The notes below the pieces were generated by a model. The model was not told the origin of the DNA, searched no databases, and was given only the letters and a program-made list of their open reading frames with translations. A DNA stretch of 64,000 nucleotides, taken from contig JAPPMA010000059.1 of NCBI GenBank assembly GCA_028819295.1, positions 1 through 64,000 on the forward strand, in the 5' to 3' direction. Position numbers and translations under genes: made by a program. This DNA is from a bacterium. Its GTDB lineage: Bacteria > Actinomycetota > Acidimicrobiia > Acidimicrobiales > Bin134. Below are positions 50,228-59,808 of the stretch, piece by piece (positions within the stretch are counted from its first letter, which is position 1; each line of letters begins with the position of its first letter).

Positions 50228-50380
50228 TCAGACCGGGACGGCTACCGCCTTGATCCGCGGGGCGGCGGGCAGCTTTTCCAGGCCCAATTTCCCGATGTAG
50301 AAGGCGTCGGCCGCCTCCACATCGGTCACACAGATGTTCACATGCGAGTAGGCGACCAGCCCTTTGACAGCAGTGCTCAT
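50228..50380 (-). pseudogene. Truncated glyoxalase/VOC-family protein
   Basis: 50 residues: MSTAVKGLVAYSHVNICVTD then VEAADAFYIGKLGLEKLP, the first beta-alpha-beta unit with the metal-ligand His of vicinal-oxygen-chelate proteins, then a stop. Complete members are about 120 residues or more, so this is a remnant or a start truncated by a rearrangement. It lies at the head of the PlsC operon. Confidence 0.6.
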
Positions 50381-50452
50381 GCCCGTGACTCTATTGGCCC
50401 GTGTGGGCCTGCATCCCGGCAAACGGATGGCAGCAGCAGCAGGGGCGATAGC

Positions 50453-50464
50453 TAGCCTTCTGGC
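50453..50464 (+). promoter_or_regulatory. Leaderless -10 box of cysS
   Basis: TAGCCT at 50453-50458, six bases before the GTG at 50465; no Shine-Dalgarno sequence. Confidence 0.45.
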
Positions 50465-51847
50465 GTGGTCTCCTTCTACGACACTCGGCGCCGCGCGGTG
50501 GTCCCGTTCGAGCCGCTGGTCGAGGGCCGGGTGTCGATGTACGTGTGCGGCCCCACCGTCTACGACGACCCCCATGTGGGCCACGCCCGCACCGCGCTCA
50601 CGTTCGACATGATGCGCCGCTACCTCCAGTGGCGGGGCTTCGAGGTCACTTTTGTGTCCAACATCACCGACATCGACGACAACATCATCAACCGAGCCTC
50701 TGAGACCGGGACCACTGAGCCCGAGCTCGCCGCCCGCTACGAGCAGGTTTATATCGACCAGATGGACCGATTCGGCATTGCCCGGCCCGACCACCGGCCT
50801 CACGCCACTGAATACGTGGCGGAGATGCTCGATTTCATCGGTGGCCTGGTGGATCGGGGCGCGGCCTACTCCATCAAGGGCAAGGGTGTGTACTTCTCGG
50901 TTGCCGCCCACCACCGCTACGGCGACCTCATCGGGCGCACTCCCGAGGAGTTGCGGGAGGGGGCCGGCGCCCGAGTGGAAGTAGACGTCGAAAAGGCCGA
51001 CCCGCTGGACTTCGCCCTGTGGAAGGCGGCCAAACCGGGCGAGCCGATGTGGGACTCGCCGTGGGGGCCGGGTCGCCCCGGCTGGCACATCGAGTGCGTG
51101 GCCATGGCCACCGATCTGTTGGGCGAAACCTTCGACATCCACGGCGGGGGCGACGATCTGGCCTTCCCCCACCATCAAAACGAGGTGGCCGAGGCTGAAG
51201 GGGCCGAGCTGGGTTTCGCCCGCCACTGGATCCACGGTGCCATGCTCAACGTGAACGGCGAGAAGATGGCCAAGTCGCTGGGCAACTTCACCACCCTGTC
51301 CGATCTACTCGACGCCTATGAGCCCCAGGTGCTGCGATTACTGATGCTGCAAACCCACTACCGCACGGTCATGGAGCTGAGCGACGACGCCTTGGCCGGA
51401 GCATCCGGGGCGCTGGACCGGCTCCGGGCCTGGCATCGTCGGGCTGTTGCTGCCGGCCTGGACCCCTCGGCAAAGCATGACGCTGCTGCGGTGGCCCGGT
51501 TCACCGCGGCTATGGACGACGACTTCGGCACTCCTGCCGGGTTGGCGGTGGTGTTCGACTTGGTCCGAGAGGCCAACGCCGCCCTGGATGCCGGAGACAC
51601 CGACCGGGCGGCAACGGCCCACTCCACGGTGAGCGATTTGACCGGCGCGCTGGGCCTGGCCTTGGCCAGCGACGACCAAGCGGGCGATGACGCATTGGCC
51701 GCAGAGGTGGAGAGGCTGCTGGCCGAACGGGGCGAGGCCCGCAAAAACAAGGACTTCGCCTCCGCCGACCGCATTCGCGACGATCTCGCTGCCCGGGGAA
51801 TCGTGTTGGAGGACACTCCCGCCGGCACGATCTGGAGAAAATCCTGA
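50465..51847 (+). CDS. cysS: Cysteinyl-tRNA synthetase
   Basis: 460 residues, the usual length. Class I motifs: CGPTVYDDPHVGHAR with the HIGH-type signature, zinc ligands (Cys28, GWHIECVAM and the following His), HGGGDDLAFPHHQNE, and KMAKS in GEKMAKSLGNF. Loads cysteine on tRNA-Cys. The GTG start lies six bases after the -10 box, so it is probably leaderless. It is the first gene of a co-directional string ending near 59808. Confidence 0.97.
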   Translation: MVSFYDTRRRAVVPFEPLVEGRVSMYVCGPTVYDDPHVGHARTALTFDMMRRYLQWRGFEVTFVSNITDIDDNIINRASETGTTEPELAARYEQVYIDQMDRFGIARPDHRPHATEYVAEMLDFIGGLVDRGAAYSIKGKGVYFSVAAHHRYGDLIGRTPEELREGAGARVEVDVEKADPLDFALWKAAKPGEPMWDSPWGPGRPGWHIECVAMATDLLGETFDIHGGGDDLAFPHHQNEVAEAEGAELGFARHWIHGAMLNVNGEKMAKSLGNFTTLSDLLDAYEPQVLRLLMLQTHYRTVMELSDDALAGASGALDRLRAWHRRAVAAGLDPSAKHDAAAVARFTAAMDDDFGTPAGLAVVFDLVREANAALDAGDTDRAATAHSTVSDLTGALGLALASDDQAGDDALAAEVERLLAERGEARKNKDFASADRIRDDLAARGIVLEDTPAGTIWRKS

Positions 51848-51879
51848 GGAAGTACCAGAGCAAGCTGTTCGGCCAACCG

Positions 51880-52827
51880 GTGGCGGAGGTCGAGATGCTG
51901 GACGATCACTCTGGCACCACACGGCGAACCCGGGCTCGGCTGCGTTTGGACGATGGCCGAGAGCTGGCTGTGTTCATCAAGCGGCCATCCCGCTCCCCGG
52001 TCGCCCGGGCGTTTGTCGCGGTGCCTCGGCTGAGCCGGGCCGAGGTCAAGTTCTACACCGAACTGAGCGACCAGGTTCCCATCGCCACCCCCCATTGCCA
52101 CGGCGCTGGCCGCTACTGGCGCGGCTTCATCGTGGTGCTGGAGGACTTGACCGATTCCGGCGCCACTCTGCGGAGGTCCACCGACAAGCTAAGCGCTGAC
52201 GAGGCCGCCTCGTTGCTGGCCTCGCTGGCCGCCATGCACCGGCAATGGTGGGGACGCACTGAGTCGTACCCGTGGCTGTCGCTGAACCCCCGGCGAGAAC
52301 TGAGGCTGGGGGCTTTGCTCAGCCCCTCGCTTTGCCGCCTGGGTCTGCGGCGAGTTGGCTCGGCGGTTCCCAAGCCGCTGCACCAAGCCATCTCCCGCTA
52401 TGCCCGCAACCGTCGGGCGGCCCAGGCAGCCATGTCGGCCGGGCCGACAACGCTGATTCACAACGACTGCCACCCGGGAAACCAATTTGTCGCCGCTAAC
52501 GGCCGACCCGGTCTCATCGACTGGCAGCTGTGCCGGTCAGGGCCGTGGGCGCGAGACGTGGCATACCTGCTGTCCACCTCGCTGGACCTCGAAACGCGCC
52601 GCAGCACAGAGAGGGATCTGCTGGCCGACTATCTGGACCAACTCGGCCCGGTCGCTCCGAATTTCGACGAGGCTTGGCTGGCCTATCGCCGCAATGCCGT
52701 CTACACGGTGGAGGCCATGCTGGTGACCGCCGCGGTGGGAGTGATGATGCCCAAGTCCACCTCCCTCGTCCTGGTCAACCGCGCCGCAGCGGCGGCTGCC
52801 GACCTAGATTCATTCGGAGCGCTATGA
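51880..52827 (+). CDS. Phosphotransferase (APH/ecdysteroid-kinase-like)
   Basis: 315 residues. HNDCHPGNQF is the catalytic loop (Brenner motif) and LIDWQLC the metal-binding DFG-like motif of aminoglycoside-phosphotransferase-type kinases. Family members include steroid and xenobiotic kinases. The first standard start is the GTG at 51880, but similarity seems to extend upstream (KYQSKLFGQPVAEVE), overlapping the end of cysS, so a non-standard start near 51832-51844 is possible. Its stop overlaps the S9 peptidase ATG (ATGA). Confidence 0.8.
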   Translation: MAEVEMLDDHSGTTRRTRARLRLDDGRELAVFIKRPSRSPVARAFVAVPRLSRAEVKFYTELSDQVPIATPHCHGAGRYWRGFIVVLEDLTDSGATLRRSTDKLSADEAASLLASLAAMHRQWWGRTESYPWLSLNPRRELRLGALLSPSLCRLGLRRVGSAVPKPLHQAISRYARNRRAAQAAMSAGPTTLIHNDCHPGNQFVAANGRPGLIDWQLCRSGPWARDVAYLLSTSLDLETRRSTERDLLADYLDQLGPVAPNFDEAWLAYRRNAVYTVEAMLVTAAVGVMMPKSTSLVLVNRAAAAAADLDSFGAL

Positions 52828-54920
52828 CCGAATCGTTCCCCCGCCAGCACGCCCGCACCCGGGGCTTCACCCTGGGAGCGCCCCGCAGCTTCACCGTTTC
52901 CGACGACGGACACCGGGTGGCCTTTCTGCGCAGCACGGCCGGCGGCGATTCGGTGAACCGGCTCTGGCTGCTCGACACCTCAACCGGCGGGGAGCACATG
53001 GCAGCCGATCCGGTCGAACTGTTGCCCGACCCCGGCGAGGAGAATCTGCCGCCGGCTGAGCGGGCTCGCCGAGAGCGGGCCCGGGAGAGCGGCGGTGGCA
53101 TCGTGGCCTACGCCGGCGACCCTGGGCTGACCCAAATCGCCTTCACTTTGGACGGGCGGGTGTTCCTGGCTGATGGGGCCGAGGGCTCTGTCGATCTGCT
53201 GCCCGCCGAGCCGGGCGCGTTCGACCCCCGTCCATCACCCGATGGGCAGCGGGTGGCCTACGTCTCCGGCACCGCCCTGCGAGTGGTGGACGCCGCGGCC
53301 GACGGGTTCGACCGGCTGGTCGTCGACGAGCCGGGCGGCACCGTGATCTGGGGGTCGGCCGAGTTCATCGCCGCCGAGGAGATGGGCCGGAGCCGGGGAT
53401 TCTGGTGGTCACCCGACAGCCGGCGCCTGCTGGTGGCCCGGGTGGACACCGCCGAGGTGCCCGTCTGGCACATCGCCTCCCCGGCTGATCCGGCGGCAGC
53501 TCCGGTGCCCACGGCCTACCCCGCCGCCGGCACGGTCAACGCCGATGTCTCTTTGGCTGTTTTCAGGCTAGACGGCAGCCGGGTCAACGTGGCGTGGGAC
53601 CGAGACGCCTTCGAGTACCTGGCCCGGGCTGCATGGGCGCCCCGGTCGAACCCCGTAATCACCGTGCAGAGCCGCGACCAGCGCACGGTGGTGATCTTGG
53701 AGATCGACCCCGACACCGGGGCGACCGCCGAAATCGCCCGCCATACCGACGCACACTGGGTGGAGTTGGTCCCCGGCACGCCGACGTGGATGGGCGAGCG
53801 TCTGGTGACCGTCGAAAACCGGGAGTCGGCCCGACGCCTGGTGATCGCCGGCAACACAGCCACCCCGGACACCCTGCAAGTCCGCAGCGTGGTGGCCGCC
53901 GATGAGCACCGGGTGGTGTTCACCGCGTCGGACGACCCCACCGAAATCCACATTTGGCAGCTCGACGGCGAAGGCAAGCTGGACCGGATCAGCGGCCAGC
54001 CAGGCGTCCACAGCGCGGCCGCGGGAGGCGGAACTGTGGTGGCGGTTCGGGCCGCGGGAACCCATGCAGGGGCGGCGGTGGAGGTTATGACCCCCACCGA
54101 GCGCATCTCCATTGCGTCGATGGCCGCCACGCCGTCGTTGTCCCCGTCGCCCCAGTTCTTTGTGGTCGGCAGCCGGGACTTGCGCACCGCGGTGTTGTAT
54201 CCAACAGACGGCGACGGCGCCGATGGCGATTCGCTGCCGGTGCTGCTCGACCCCTACGGCGGCCCCCACGCCCAGCGGGTGCTCAAGGCCCGCTCGCCGT
54301 TCCTGGTGTCGCAGTGGTTCGCCGACCAGGGGTTCGCGGTGGTGATCGCCGACGGCCGGGGCACCCCCGCCCGCGGCCCGGCCTGGGAGCGGGCGGTGGC
54401 CGGCGATCTGGCCCGACCGGTGCTCGAAGACCAGATCGACGCCCTCGACGCGCTAGCCCAGCAGCATCCCCGGCTCGACCTGGACCGGGTGGCCGTGCGG
54501 GGCTGGTCGTTCGGCGGCTACCTGGCCGCGCTCGCCGTTCTGGCCCGGCCCGACCGGTTCCACGCCGCCATCTCCGGGGCCCCGGTCACCGACTGGCGGC
54601 TCTACGACACCCACTACACCGAGCGCTATCTGGGCCATCCCGACCACAACCCCGAGGCCTACACCCGCACCAGCCTGCTCGAGTTGGCCGGCGGGCTCTC
54701 CCGCCCTCTGCTGTTGATCTGCGGCTTGGCCGACGACAACGTGTTCGCGGCCCACACCCTCCAGCTTTCCCAAGCCCTGTTCGAAACAGGCCGCCCCCAC
54801 CAGGTGCTCCCCTTGCCCGGCGTCACCCACATGACCCCCCAGGAGCAGGTGGCCGAGAACCTCCTGCTGCTGCAACGGGCCTTCCTCTTCGACAGTCTCG
54901 GCCTCCACCCGCAACAATGA
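52824..54920 (+). CDS. S9-family prolyl oligopeptidase (DPP-IV-like)
   Basis: 698 residues. An N-terminal beta-propeller (repeated WSPDSRRLL and FTASDDPTEIHIWQL patterns) is followed by an alpha/beta hydrolase with GWSFGGY (catalytic Ser), LADDNVF (Asp) and PGVTHMT (His). No signal peptide, so probably cytoplasmic. Cleaves X-Pro dipeptides or small peptides. The start is fixed by the ATGA overlap with the phosphotransferase gene; the longer frame to 52530 is antisense noise. Confidence 0.92.
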   Translation: MTESFPRQHARTRGFTLGAPRSFTVSDDGHRVAFLRSTAGGDSVNRLWLLDTSTGGEHMAADPVELLPDPGEENLPPAERARRERARESGGGIVAYAGDPGLTQIAFTLDGRVFLADGAEGSVDLLPAEPGAFDPRPSPDGQRVAYVSGTALRVVDAAADGFDRLVVDEPGGTVIWGSAEFIAAEEMGRSRGFWWSPDSRRLLVARVDTAEVPVWHIASPADPAAAPVPTAYPAAGTVNADVSLAVFRLDGSRVNVAWDRDAFEYLARAAWAPRSNPVITVQSRDQRTVVILEIDPDTGATAEIARHTDAHWVELVPGTPTWMGERLVTVENRESARRLVIAGNTATPDTLQVRSVVAADEHRVVFTASDDPTEIHIWQLDGEGKLDRISGQPGVHSAAAGGGTVVAVRAAGTHAGAAVEVMTPTERISIASMAATPSLSPSPQFFVVGSRDLRTAVLYPTDGDGADGDSLPVLLDPYGGPHAQRVLKARSPFLVSQWFADQGFAVVIADGRGTPARGPAWERAVAGDLARPVLEDQIDALDALAQQHPRLDLDRVAVRGWSFGGYLAALAVLARPDRFHAAISGAPVTDWRLYDTHYTERYLGHPDHNPEAYTRTSLLELAGGLSRPLLLICGLADDNVFAAHTLQLSQALFETGRPHQVLPLPGVTHMTPQEQVAENLLLLQRAFLFDSLGLHPQQ

Positions 54921-54924
54921 CCCC

Positions 54925-55890
54925 ATGGCTCGCATAACTGCCGACGGTGAGATCGCCTGCGGGATCCAGCTGCCGATCCAAACCCTCAACGAGCGAATCC
55001 GACAGCCGTGGGAGGCCGACGCCACAGTGGGCGATCTGGTGGCCATAACCCAAGCCGCGGAGGCCGCCGGACTGGGGTTTGTGGGCGTGTGCGACCACAT
55101 CGCCATCCCCGACAACGACTACGCCGCCCACATGTCCACCACCTGGTACGACCCCATCGCCACGCTCAGCTTTTTGGGAGCAGCCACCAGCACCATCCGG
55201 CTGCTGTCGGAGGTGTACGTCCTTCCCTATCGCCATCCTCTGACCACCGCGAACTCGTTCTGCACCCTCGACCACCTCACCGGGGGAAGGGCTTTGATGG
55301 GGGTGGGGGCCGGCCACGTCGAAGCCGAGTTCGAAGCCCTGGGAGTGAACTTCGCCGACCGGGGCCGAATGACCGACGAGGCCATCGACGCCGTGAGGGC
55401 CGCCGTGGAGGCCGCCGGTGGGTTCTGCGAGTTCAGCGGGGAGTTCTACCACTTCAAGGATGTGGGAGTAGGCCCCGCCGCGGCGCAGGAGGCAATTCCC
55501 ATTTGGATCGGAGGCAGCACCCGCCCGGCCCTGCGCCGGGTGGTGGAGCGGGGAGACGGCTGGATTCCCCAGGGCACGCCCCGAGAGGCCATGGCCGGGC
55601 AGATGGACTACATGCGGGCCCATGCCGATGTCGTGGGCCGCGACCTCGATGAAGTGGACTTCGGCTGGTTGGCCGGGTCCGTTTACATCGGCGACCCTCC
55701 GGAGGGGCTTTTCCCACCGGGATGGCCGTACATCGGCGGCTCACCCGACCAGGTTGCGGGGTCGCTTCGCTACGCCCATGAACTGGGCGCCTCGGTGCTG
55801 TTCCTGTTCTTCCGATCTCGCGACACGTCCGAGTACATCGACCAGATCGCCCGCTTCGGCGCCGAGGTCCTGCCCCTGCTGAAAGCCTGA
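54925..55890 (+). CDS. LLM-class F420-dependent oxidoreductase
   Basis: 321 residues, bacterial luciferase-like TIM barrel: VCDHIAIP, LDHLTGGRALMGVGAGH and PIWIGGST match the F420-binding family. It would use F420 to reduce or oxidise an unknown substrate. Begins 4 bp after the S9 gene and ends 2 bp before the CaiB/BaiF gene. Confidence 0.88.
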   Translation: MARITADGEIACGIQLPIQTLNERIRQPWEADATVGDLVAITQAAEAAGLGFVGVCDHIAIPDNDYAAHMSTTWYDPIATLSFLGAATSTIRLLSEVYVLPYRHPLTTANSFCTLDHLTGGRALMGVGAGHVEAEFEALGVNFADRGRMTDEAIDAVRAAVEAAGGFCEFSGEFYHFKDVGVGPAAAQEAIPIWIGGSTRPALRRVVERGDGWIPQGTPREAMAGQMDYMRAHADVVGRDLDEVDFGWLAGSVYIGDPPEGLFPPGWPYIGGSPDQVAGSLRYAHELGASVLFLFFRSRDTSEYIDQIARFGAEVLPLLKA

Positions 55891-55892
55891 GC

Positions 55893-57095
55893 ATGAGCGG
55901 TGTGCTGGCCGGGATGCGGGTGGTGGAGGGATCGGCGTTCGTGGCCTGCCCATCGGGAGGCATGACCCTGGCCCAGCACGGCGCCGACGTGATCCGCTTC
56001 GACGCCATCGGCGGTGGCATCGACTACCGCCGCTGGCCGCTCACCCCCGACGGCCAGTCGCTGTACTGGCAGGGTCTCAACAAGGGAAAGCGGTCGATCC
56101 AGGTCGATCTCCGCTCCCCCGAGGGCCGGGAGATCATCACCGCCCTGGCCACCGCTCCCGGCCCCGACGCCGGCATCTTCACCACCAACTTCCCCGCCGT
56201 CGGATGGCTGTCGCACGACAGCCTCCGCCAGCACCGCGACGACCTCATCATGGTGGCCATAACCGGCAACCACGACGGCTCCACCGCGGTGGACTACACG
56301 GTGAACTGCGCCATGGGCTACCCCTGGCTCACCGGCGCCGACGGCACCGTCAACCATGTGCTGCCCGCCTGGGACATCATCTGCGGCCAGACCGCCGCGC
56401 TGGGGGTGCTGGCCGCCGAACGCCAGCGATCCCGCACCGGCCAGGGCAGCCTGGTGAACCTGGCCCTGTCGGATGTGGCCCTGGCTGCGGTGTCGATGCT
56501 GGGCCATGTGGCCGAGGCCCAGCTTCTGGGCACCCAGCGGCCCCGCATCGGCAACGACATCTACGGCGCCTTCGGGAGGGATTTCGAGCTGGCCGACGGC
56601 GAGCGCATCCAGATCGTGGCGGTGAGCGCCCGCCAGTGGCAGAGCATCGTGGCCGCCTGCGAAATCGGCGAAGAGGCGGCCGCTCTAGAGGCCGAGACCG
56701 GCTTGGATTTCACCCGGGTAGACGGCGATCGCTATTCGGCCCTCGACCGCCTCAACCCGCTGGTGGCCCAGTGGTGCGCCAAGCACAGCCTGGCCGAGGC
56801 GTCGGCGGCGCTCGACGCCGAAGGGGTGTGCTGGGGCCGCTACCAGTCGATGCTGGAGATGGTGGCCACCGACCCCCGCTGCTCCACCGAGAATCCGCTG
56901 TTCAACGAGGTAGACCATCCCGAAACCGGACGATATCTCACCCCCGGCCCTCCCCTCCGCTTCTCAGACGACAACATGGCCGATCCCGGACCCACCCCGA
57001 GGCTCGGCCAGCACACCGACGAGGTGCTGGCCGATGTGCTCGGCCTGTCGGCAGCGGAGATCGCCAACCTTCACGACCGCCAGGTCGTCGCCTGA
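55893..57095 (+). CDS. CaiB/BaiF-family CoA-transferase
   Basis: 400 residues. MRVVEGSAFVACPSGGMTLAQHGADVIR and LNKGKRSIQVDLRSPEGRE are the opening motifs of class III CoA-transferases, which move CoA between acids. The DGSTAVDYTVNCAMGYPWLTG segment matches the region around the catalytic Asp in the family. Its partner acid is not known. In the middle of the cysS-headed string. Confidence 0.92.
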   Translation: MSGVLAGMRVVEGSAFVACPSGGMTLAQHGADVIRFDAIGGGIDYRRWPLTPDGQSLYWQGLNKGKRSIQVDLRSPEGREIITALATAPGPDAGIFTTNFPAVGWLSHDSLRQHRDDLIMVAITGNHDGSTAVDYTVNCAMGYPWLTGADGTVNHVLPAWDIICGQTAALGVLAAERQRSRTGQGSLVNLALSDVALAAVSMLGHVAEAQLLGTQRPRIGNDIYGAFGRDFELADGERIQIVAVSARQWQSIVAACEIGEEAAALEAETGLDFTRVDGDRYSALDRLNPLVAQWCAKHSLAEASAALDAEGVCWGRYQSMLEMVATDPRCSTENPLFNEVDHPETGRYLTPGPPLRFSDDNMADPGPTPRLGQHTDEVLADVLGLSAAEIANLHDRQVVA

Positions 57096-57121
57096 CCATC
57101 TCACCGCCACCGGCGGGCCGC

Positions 57122-57133
57122 TACCTTGGCACC
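57122..57133 (+). promoter_or_regulatory. Leaderless -10 box inside the string
   Basis: TACCTT at 57122-57127, six bases before the ATG at 57134, in the 38-bp gap after the CaiB/BaiF gene. Suggests an internal promoter. Confidence 0.45.
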
Positions 57134-58024
57134 ATGACCATGGACATCAGCCCCGTCGGCGTCTGGACCCGTACCGACGGTTTCTCCACCGGCGAGGCCA
57201 TCGAGTTCGCCCAGCGGATCGAGGAGTTGGGCTACGGCGCCTTGTGGATCCCCGACGCCTTCGGCCGCGACCCGTTCGCCCACGCCTCTTTGCTGCTCAA
57301 CCACACCTCCACGCTGGTATTGGCCACTGGGGTGGTCAATATCCACCTGCGGGAGGCCCAGGCCACTTCCTGCGCCCAGCGGGAGCTGCACGACCAGTCG
57401 GGCGGACGATTTCTGCTCGGCCTCGGGGTGTCGCACCAAGCCCCCATGGAGCGGATGCAGGGCAAGCCCTACCCCAAACCCATCCCGTCGATGCGGGAGT
57501 ACCTCGACAAGATGGATAACGCCATGTGGTGGGGCCCGGACCTCGACGGCGAGCCGCCCATGGTGCTGGCCGCCCTCGGCCCGCTGATGCTGAGGCTGGC
57601 CGCCGAGCGCACCCTCGGCGCCCATCCCTACTTCGCGCCGCCGGAGAACTCCCGGCGGTCCCGGGAGATCATGGGCCCTGACGCCTGGATCTGCCCGGAG
57701 CAGAAGGTGATTCTGGAGACAGATCCGGAGCGGGCCCGCGACCGGGCCAGGGCCGCTATGGTCGGGCCGCTGCAAATGCCCAACTACCGGAACAACCTCA
57801 TGCGCTGCGGCTTCGAGGAGAGCGCCCTCAATGACGGCGGCAACGACGAGGTGGTCGACGCCGTGGTGGCCTGGGGCGACGAGGACACCCTTGTAGAACG
57901 GGTGCGCCAGCACCACGAAGCCGGGGCTACCCACGTGTGCATCCAGCCGCTCGACCCAGTGGACAAGACCCGTCCCAGCCTCAAGACGCTTGAGACGCTG
58001 GCCCCCCTCTTGAACGGAGCGTGA
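57134..58024 (+). CDS. LLM-class F420-dependent oxidoreductase
   Basis: 296 residues. RIEELGYGALWIPDAFGRDPF and SGGRFLLGLGVSH match the luciferase-like family. The ATG at 57134 is favoured by the TACCTT box; the longer frame from 56204 runs over the CaiB gene. Second F420-type enzyme in the string, likely paralogous to the one at 54925. SDR and PhyH genes follow. Confidence 0.85.
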   Translation: MTMDISPVGVWTRTDGFSTGEAIEFAQRIEELGYGALWIPDAFGRDPFAHASLLLNHTSTLVLATGVVNIHLREAQATSCAQRELHDQSGGRFLLGLGVSHQAPMERMQGKPYPKPIPSMREYLDKMDNAMWWGPDLDGEPPMVLAALGPLMLRLAAERTLGAHPYFAPPENSRRSREIMGPDAWICPEQKVILETDPERARDRARAAMVGPLQMPNYRNNLMRCGFEESALNDGGNDEVVDAVVAWGDEDTLVERVRQHHEAGATHVCIQPLDPVDKTRPSLKTLETLAPLLNGA

Positions 58025-58030
58025 TCAATC

Positions 58031-58954
58031 GTGTCGGATGAGTTCCAAGACAGGGTCGCCCTGGTAACCGGAGCGGGCGACAAGATCGGCCTCGGCTTCG
58101 CCCACGCCAGCTACCTGGCCGAGCGCGGGGCCAGGGCCGTGCTCAACGACTTCGGCAACGGCACGCTGGGCCTGCCCGAGCAGGGCATCAACCCCGACAT
58201 CGCCGAACAGGCCGCTCAGCGCATCCGCGACGCCGGCGGCGAGGCCATCGCCAACAACGGCGACGTCGCCGACCCGTCCACCGCCGAGGCGATGGTGTCC
58301 GCTGCCCTAGAAGCGTGGGGCCGGATAGACATCCTCATCAACAACGCCGGGTTCGCCAGCGCGTCGTTCTTCCCCGACATCGACGCCGACGACATGCACC
58401 GCCATGTGGGGGTGACCCTGCTGGGATGCCTCAACACCGCCAAGGCGGTGTGGCCCCACATGGTGGAGCGGGGGTACGGGCGCATCATCAACACCGGCTC
58501 GCCAGCCTGCTTCGGCAACCCCACTGCCTCCTACGCAGCCACCAAGTCGGGGCTGTTCGGCTTCACCCGCACCGAGGCCATCTTCGGCCGAGCGCACAAC
58601 ATCACCGCCAACCTGTTGTTGCCGGTGGCCATCTCCCGCCTGACCGAGGGCCTGCCCGAGTCGCCGTTCAAGTCGCACCTGCGCACCCATTTCGGCGCCG
58701 AGAAGGTGGCACCGGTGGCGGCCCATCTGGTGAGCGACAAAAGCACGGTGACCGGTGAGGCATTCACCGTTGGCGGGGGCCAGTTCGCCCGCATCGTGTA
58801 CGCCGCCTCCCCTGCCCAGGAGATCGACTCGACCATGGAGTCGGTGGCCCAGGGGATGGCCAACGCCATGGACACTTCCGACTGGACCCCCCAGGGCTCC
58901 ACCGCCGAGAGCCTGGTCCATTTGGGCATGCCGCCTGAACTGGAGCAGATGTAG
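58031..58954 (+). CDS. Short-chain dehydrogenase (MFE-2-like hydroxyacyl type)
   Basis: 307 residues. TGAGDKIGLGFAHA, NNAGFA and YAATKSGLFG active-site motifs; the insertion NDFGNGTLGLPEQGINPDIAEQ is typical of multifunctional enzyme 2-type 3-hydroxyacyl-CoA dehydrogenases. GTG start, 6 bp after the LLM gene stop. The TAG stop overlaps the PhyH GTG by one base. Confidence 0.88.
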   Translation: MSDEFQDRVALVTGAGDKIGLGFAHASYLAERGARAVLNDFGNGTLGLPEQGINPDIAEQAAQRIRDAGGEAIANNGDVADPSTAEAMVSAALEAWGRIDILINNAGFASASFFPDIDADDMHRHVGVTLLGCLNTAKAVWPHMVERGYGRIINTGSPACFGNPTASYAATKSGLFGFTRTEAIFGRAHNITANLLLPVAISRLTEGLPESPFKSHLRTHFGAEKVAPVAAHLVSDKSTVTGEAFTVGGGQFARIVYAASPAQEIDSTMESVAQGMANAMDTSDWTPQGSTAESLVHLGMPPELEQM

Positions 58955-59808
58955 TGGGCCTGGTTACCGGCCAAGAGATCGAGGCGTTCTGGCGCGACGG
59001 CGTGGTGGTGATCCGAGGGGTGCTGTCGCCGGACACCCTGGCCGCCATGGACCAGCCGCTCAGGCGGGTGCTGGGACACCAGAACATGAGCAACATGACC
59101 GAGCTGGGCGCCGCGGTGGTGCCCCCCAGTGGCGGCACCGTTCTCAACGACCCTGCCGCAGCCAAAGCGGGCGCACCCCGCGGCCAGTTCATCAGCGGCA
59201 CCGACCACTGGTGGGACGATCCCGACTTCGAGGCATTCGCCACCCGGTCGCCCCTGCCCCAGTTGGCCGCCGAATTGATGAAGAGCCAGGAGCTGTGGTT
59301 CTACGAGGACAGCGTGCTGGTGAAGGAGCCCCACACCGAGGAGCCCACCGCCATCCATCAGGACATGGCCTACTTCCAGATGGAGGGCGACAAGGTATGC
59401 ACCACCTGGTGCCCGTTCGACCCCATCACCAAGGAGACCGGAGCCACCGTCTATGTGAAGGGCTCGCACCGCTGGGAGCGGAACTTCCGGCCCAACTGGT
59501 TCGTGAGCCAGCTTCCCATGCCCAACACCGACGGCGAGGAGGTGCCCCGCTACGACCGGGACGACTCCGAGCACCTGCTCAGCTTCGACATGGCGCCCGG
59601 AGATGTCGCCGTCCACCACGCCATGACCCTTCACGGTGCCCACGCCAACATCTCCGATCAGCAGCGCCGGGCCATCTCGGTGCGCTACTGCGGCGACGGC
59701 ACCGTCTACCGCTTCAAACGGGGCACCCCCCTGAAGCCCCACCACTCCGAAGTCGCCGAAGGCGACCCCGTCAACCACCCCCGCTGCCCCCAAGTCTGGC
59801 CCCGCTAA
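58954..59808 (+). CDS. Phytanoyl-CoA dioxygenase family protein (PhyH)
   Basis: 284 residues. HQDMAYFQ supplies the His-x-Asp iron ligands and VAVHHAMTLHGAHAN the distal His, with a following Arg. Family members hydroxylate branched acyl-CoA or other substrates using 2-oxoglutarate. Its GTG start overlaps the SDR stop (TAGTG), so it is translationally coupled. Fits a branched-chain or terpenoid lipid route with the upstream CoA genes. Confidence 0.9.
   Translation: MGLVTGQEIEAFWRDGVVVIRGVLSPDTLAAMDQPLRRVLGHQNMSNMTELGAAVVPPSGGTVLNDPAAAKAGAPRGQFISGTDHWWDDPDFEAFATRSPLPQLAAELMKSQELWFYEDSVLVKEPHTEEPTAIHQDMAYFQMEGDKVCTTWCPFDPITKETGATVYVKGSHRWERNFRPNWFVSQLPMPNTDGEEVPRYDRDDSEHLLSFDMAPGDVAVHHAMTLHGAHANISDQQRRAISVRYCGDGTVYRFKRGTPLKPHHSEVAEGDPVNHPRCPQVWPR

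Noticed and set aside
50381-51235. Long minus-strand frame opposite cysS
   Set aside because: Antisense shadow; only its last 50 codons (50228-50380) look like protein.
52530-52823. Extension of the S9 peptidase frame
   Set aside because: Overlaps the phosphotransferase gene; the ATGA overlap at 52824 defines the start.
56204-57133. Extension of the second LLM oxidoreductase frame
   Set aside because: Runs over the CaiB/BaiF gene in another frame and has no similarity to the family.
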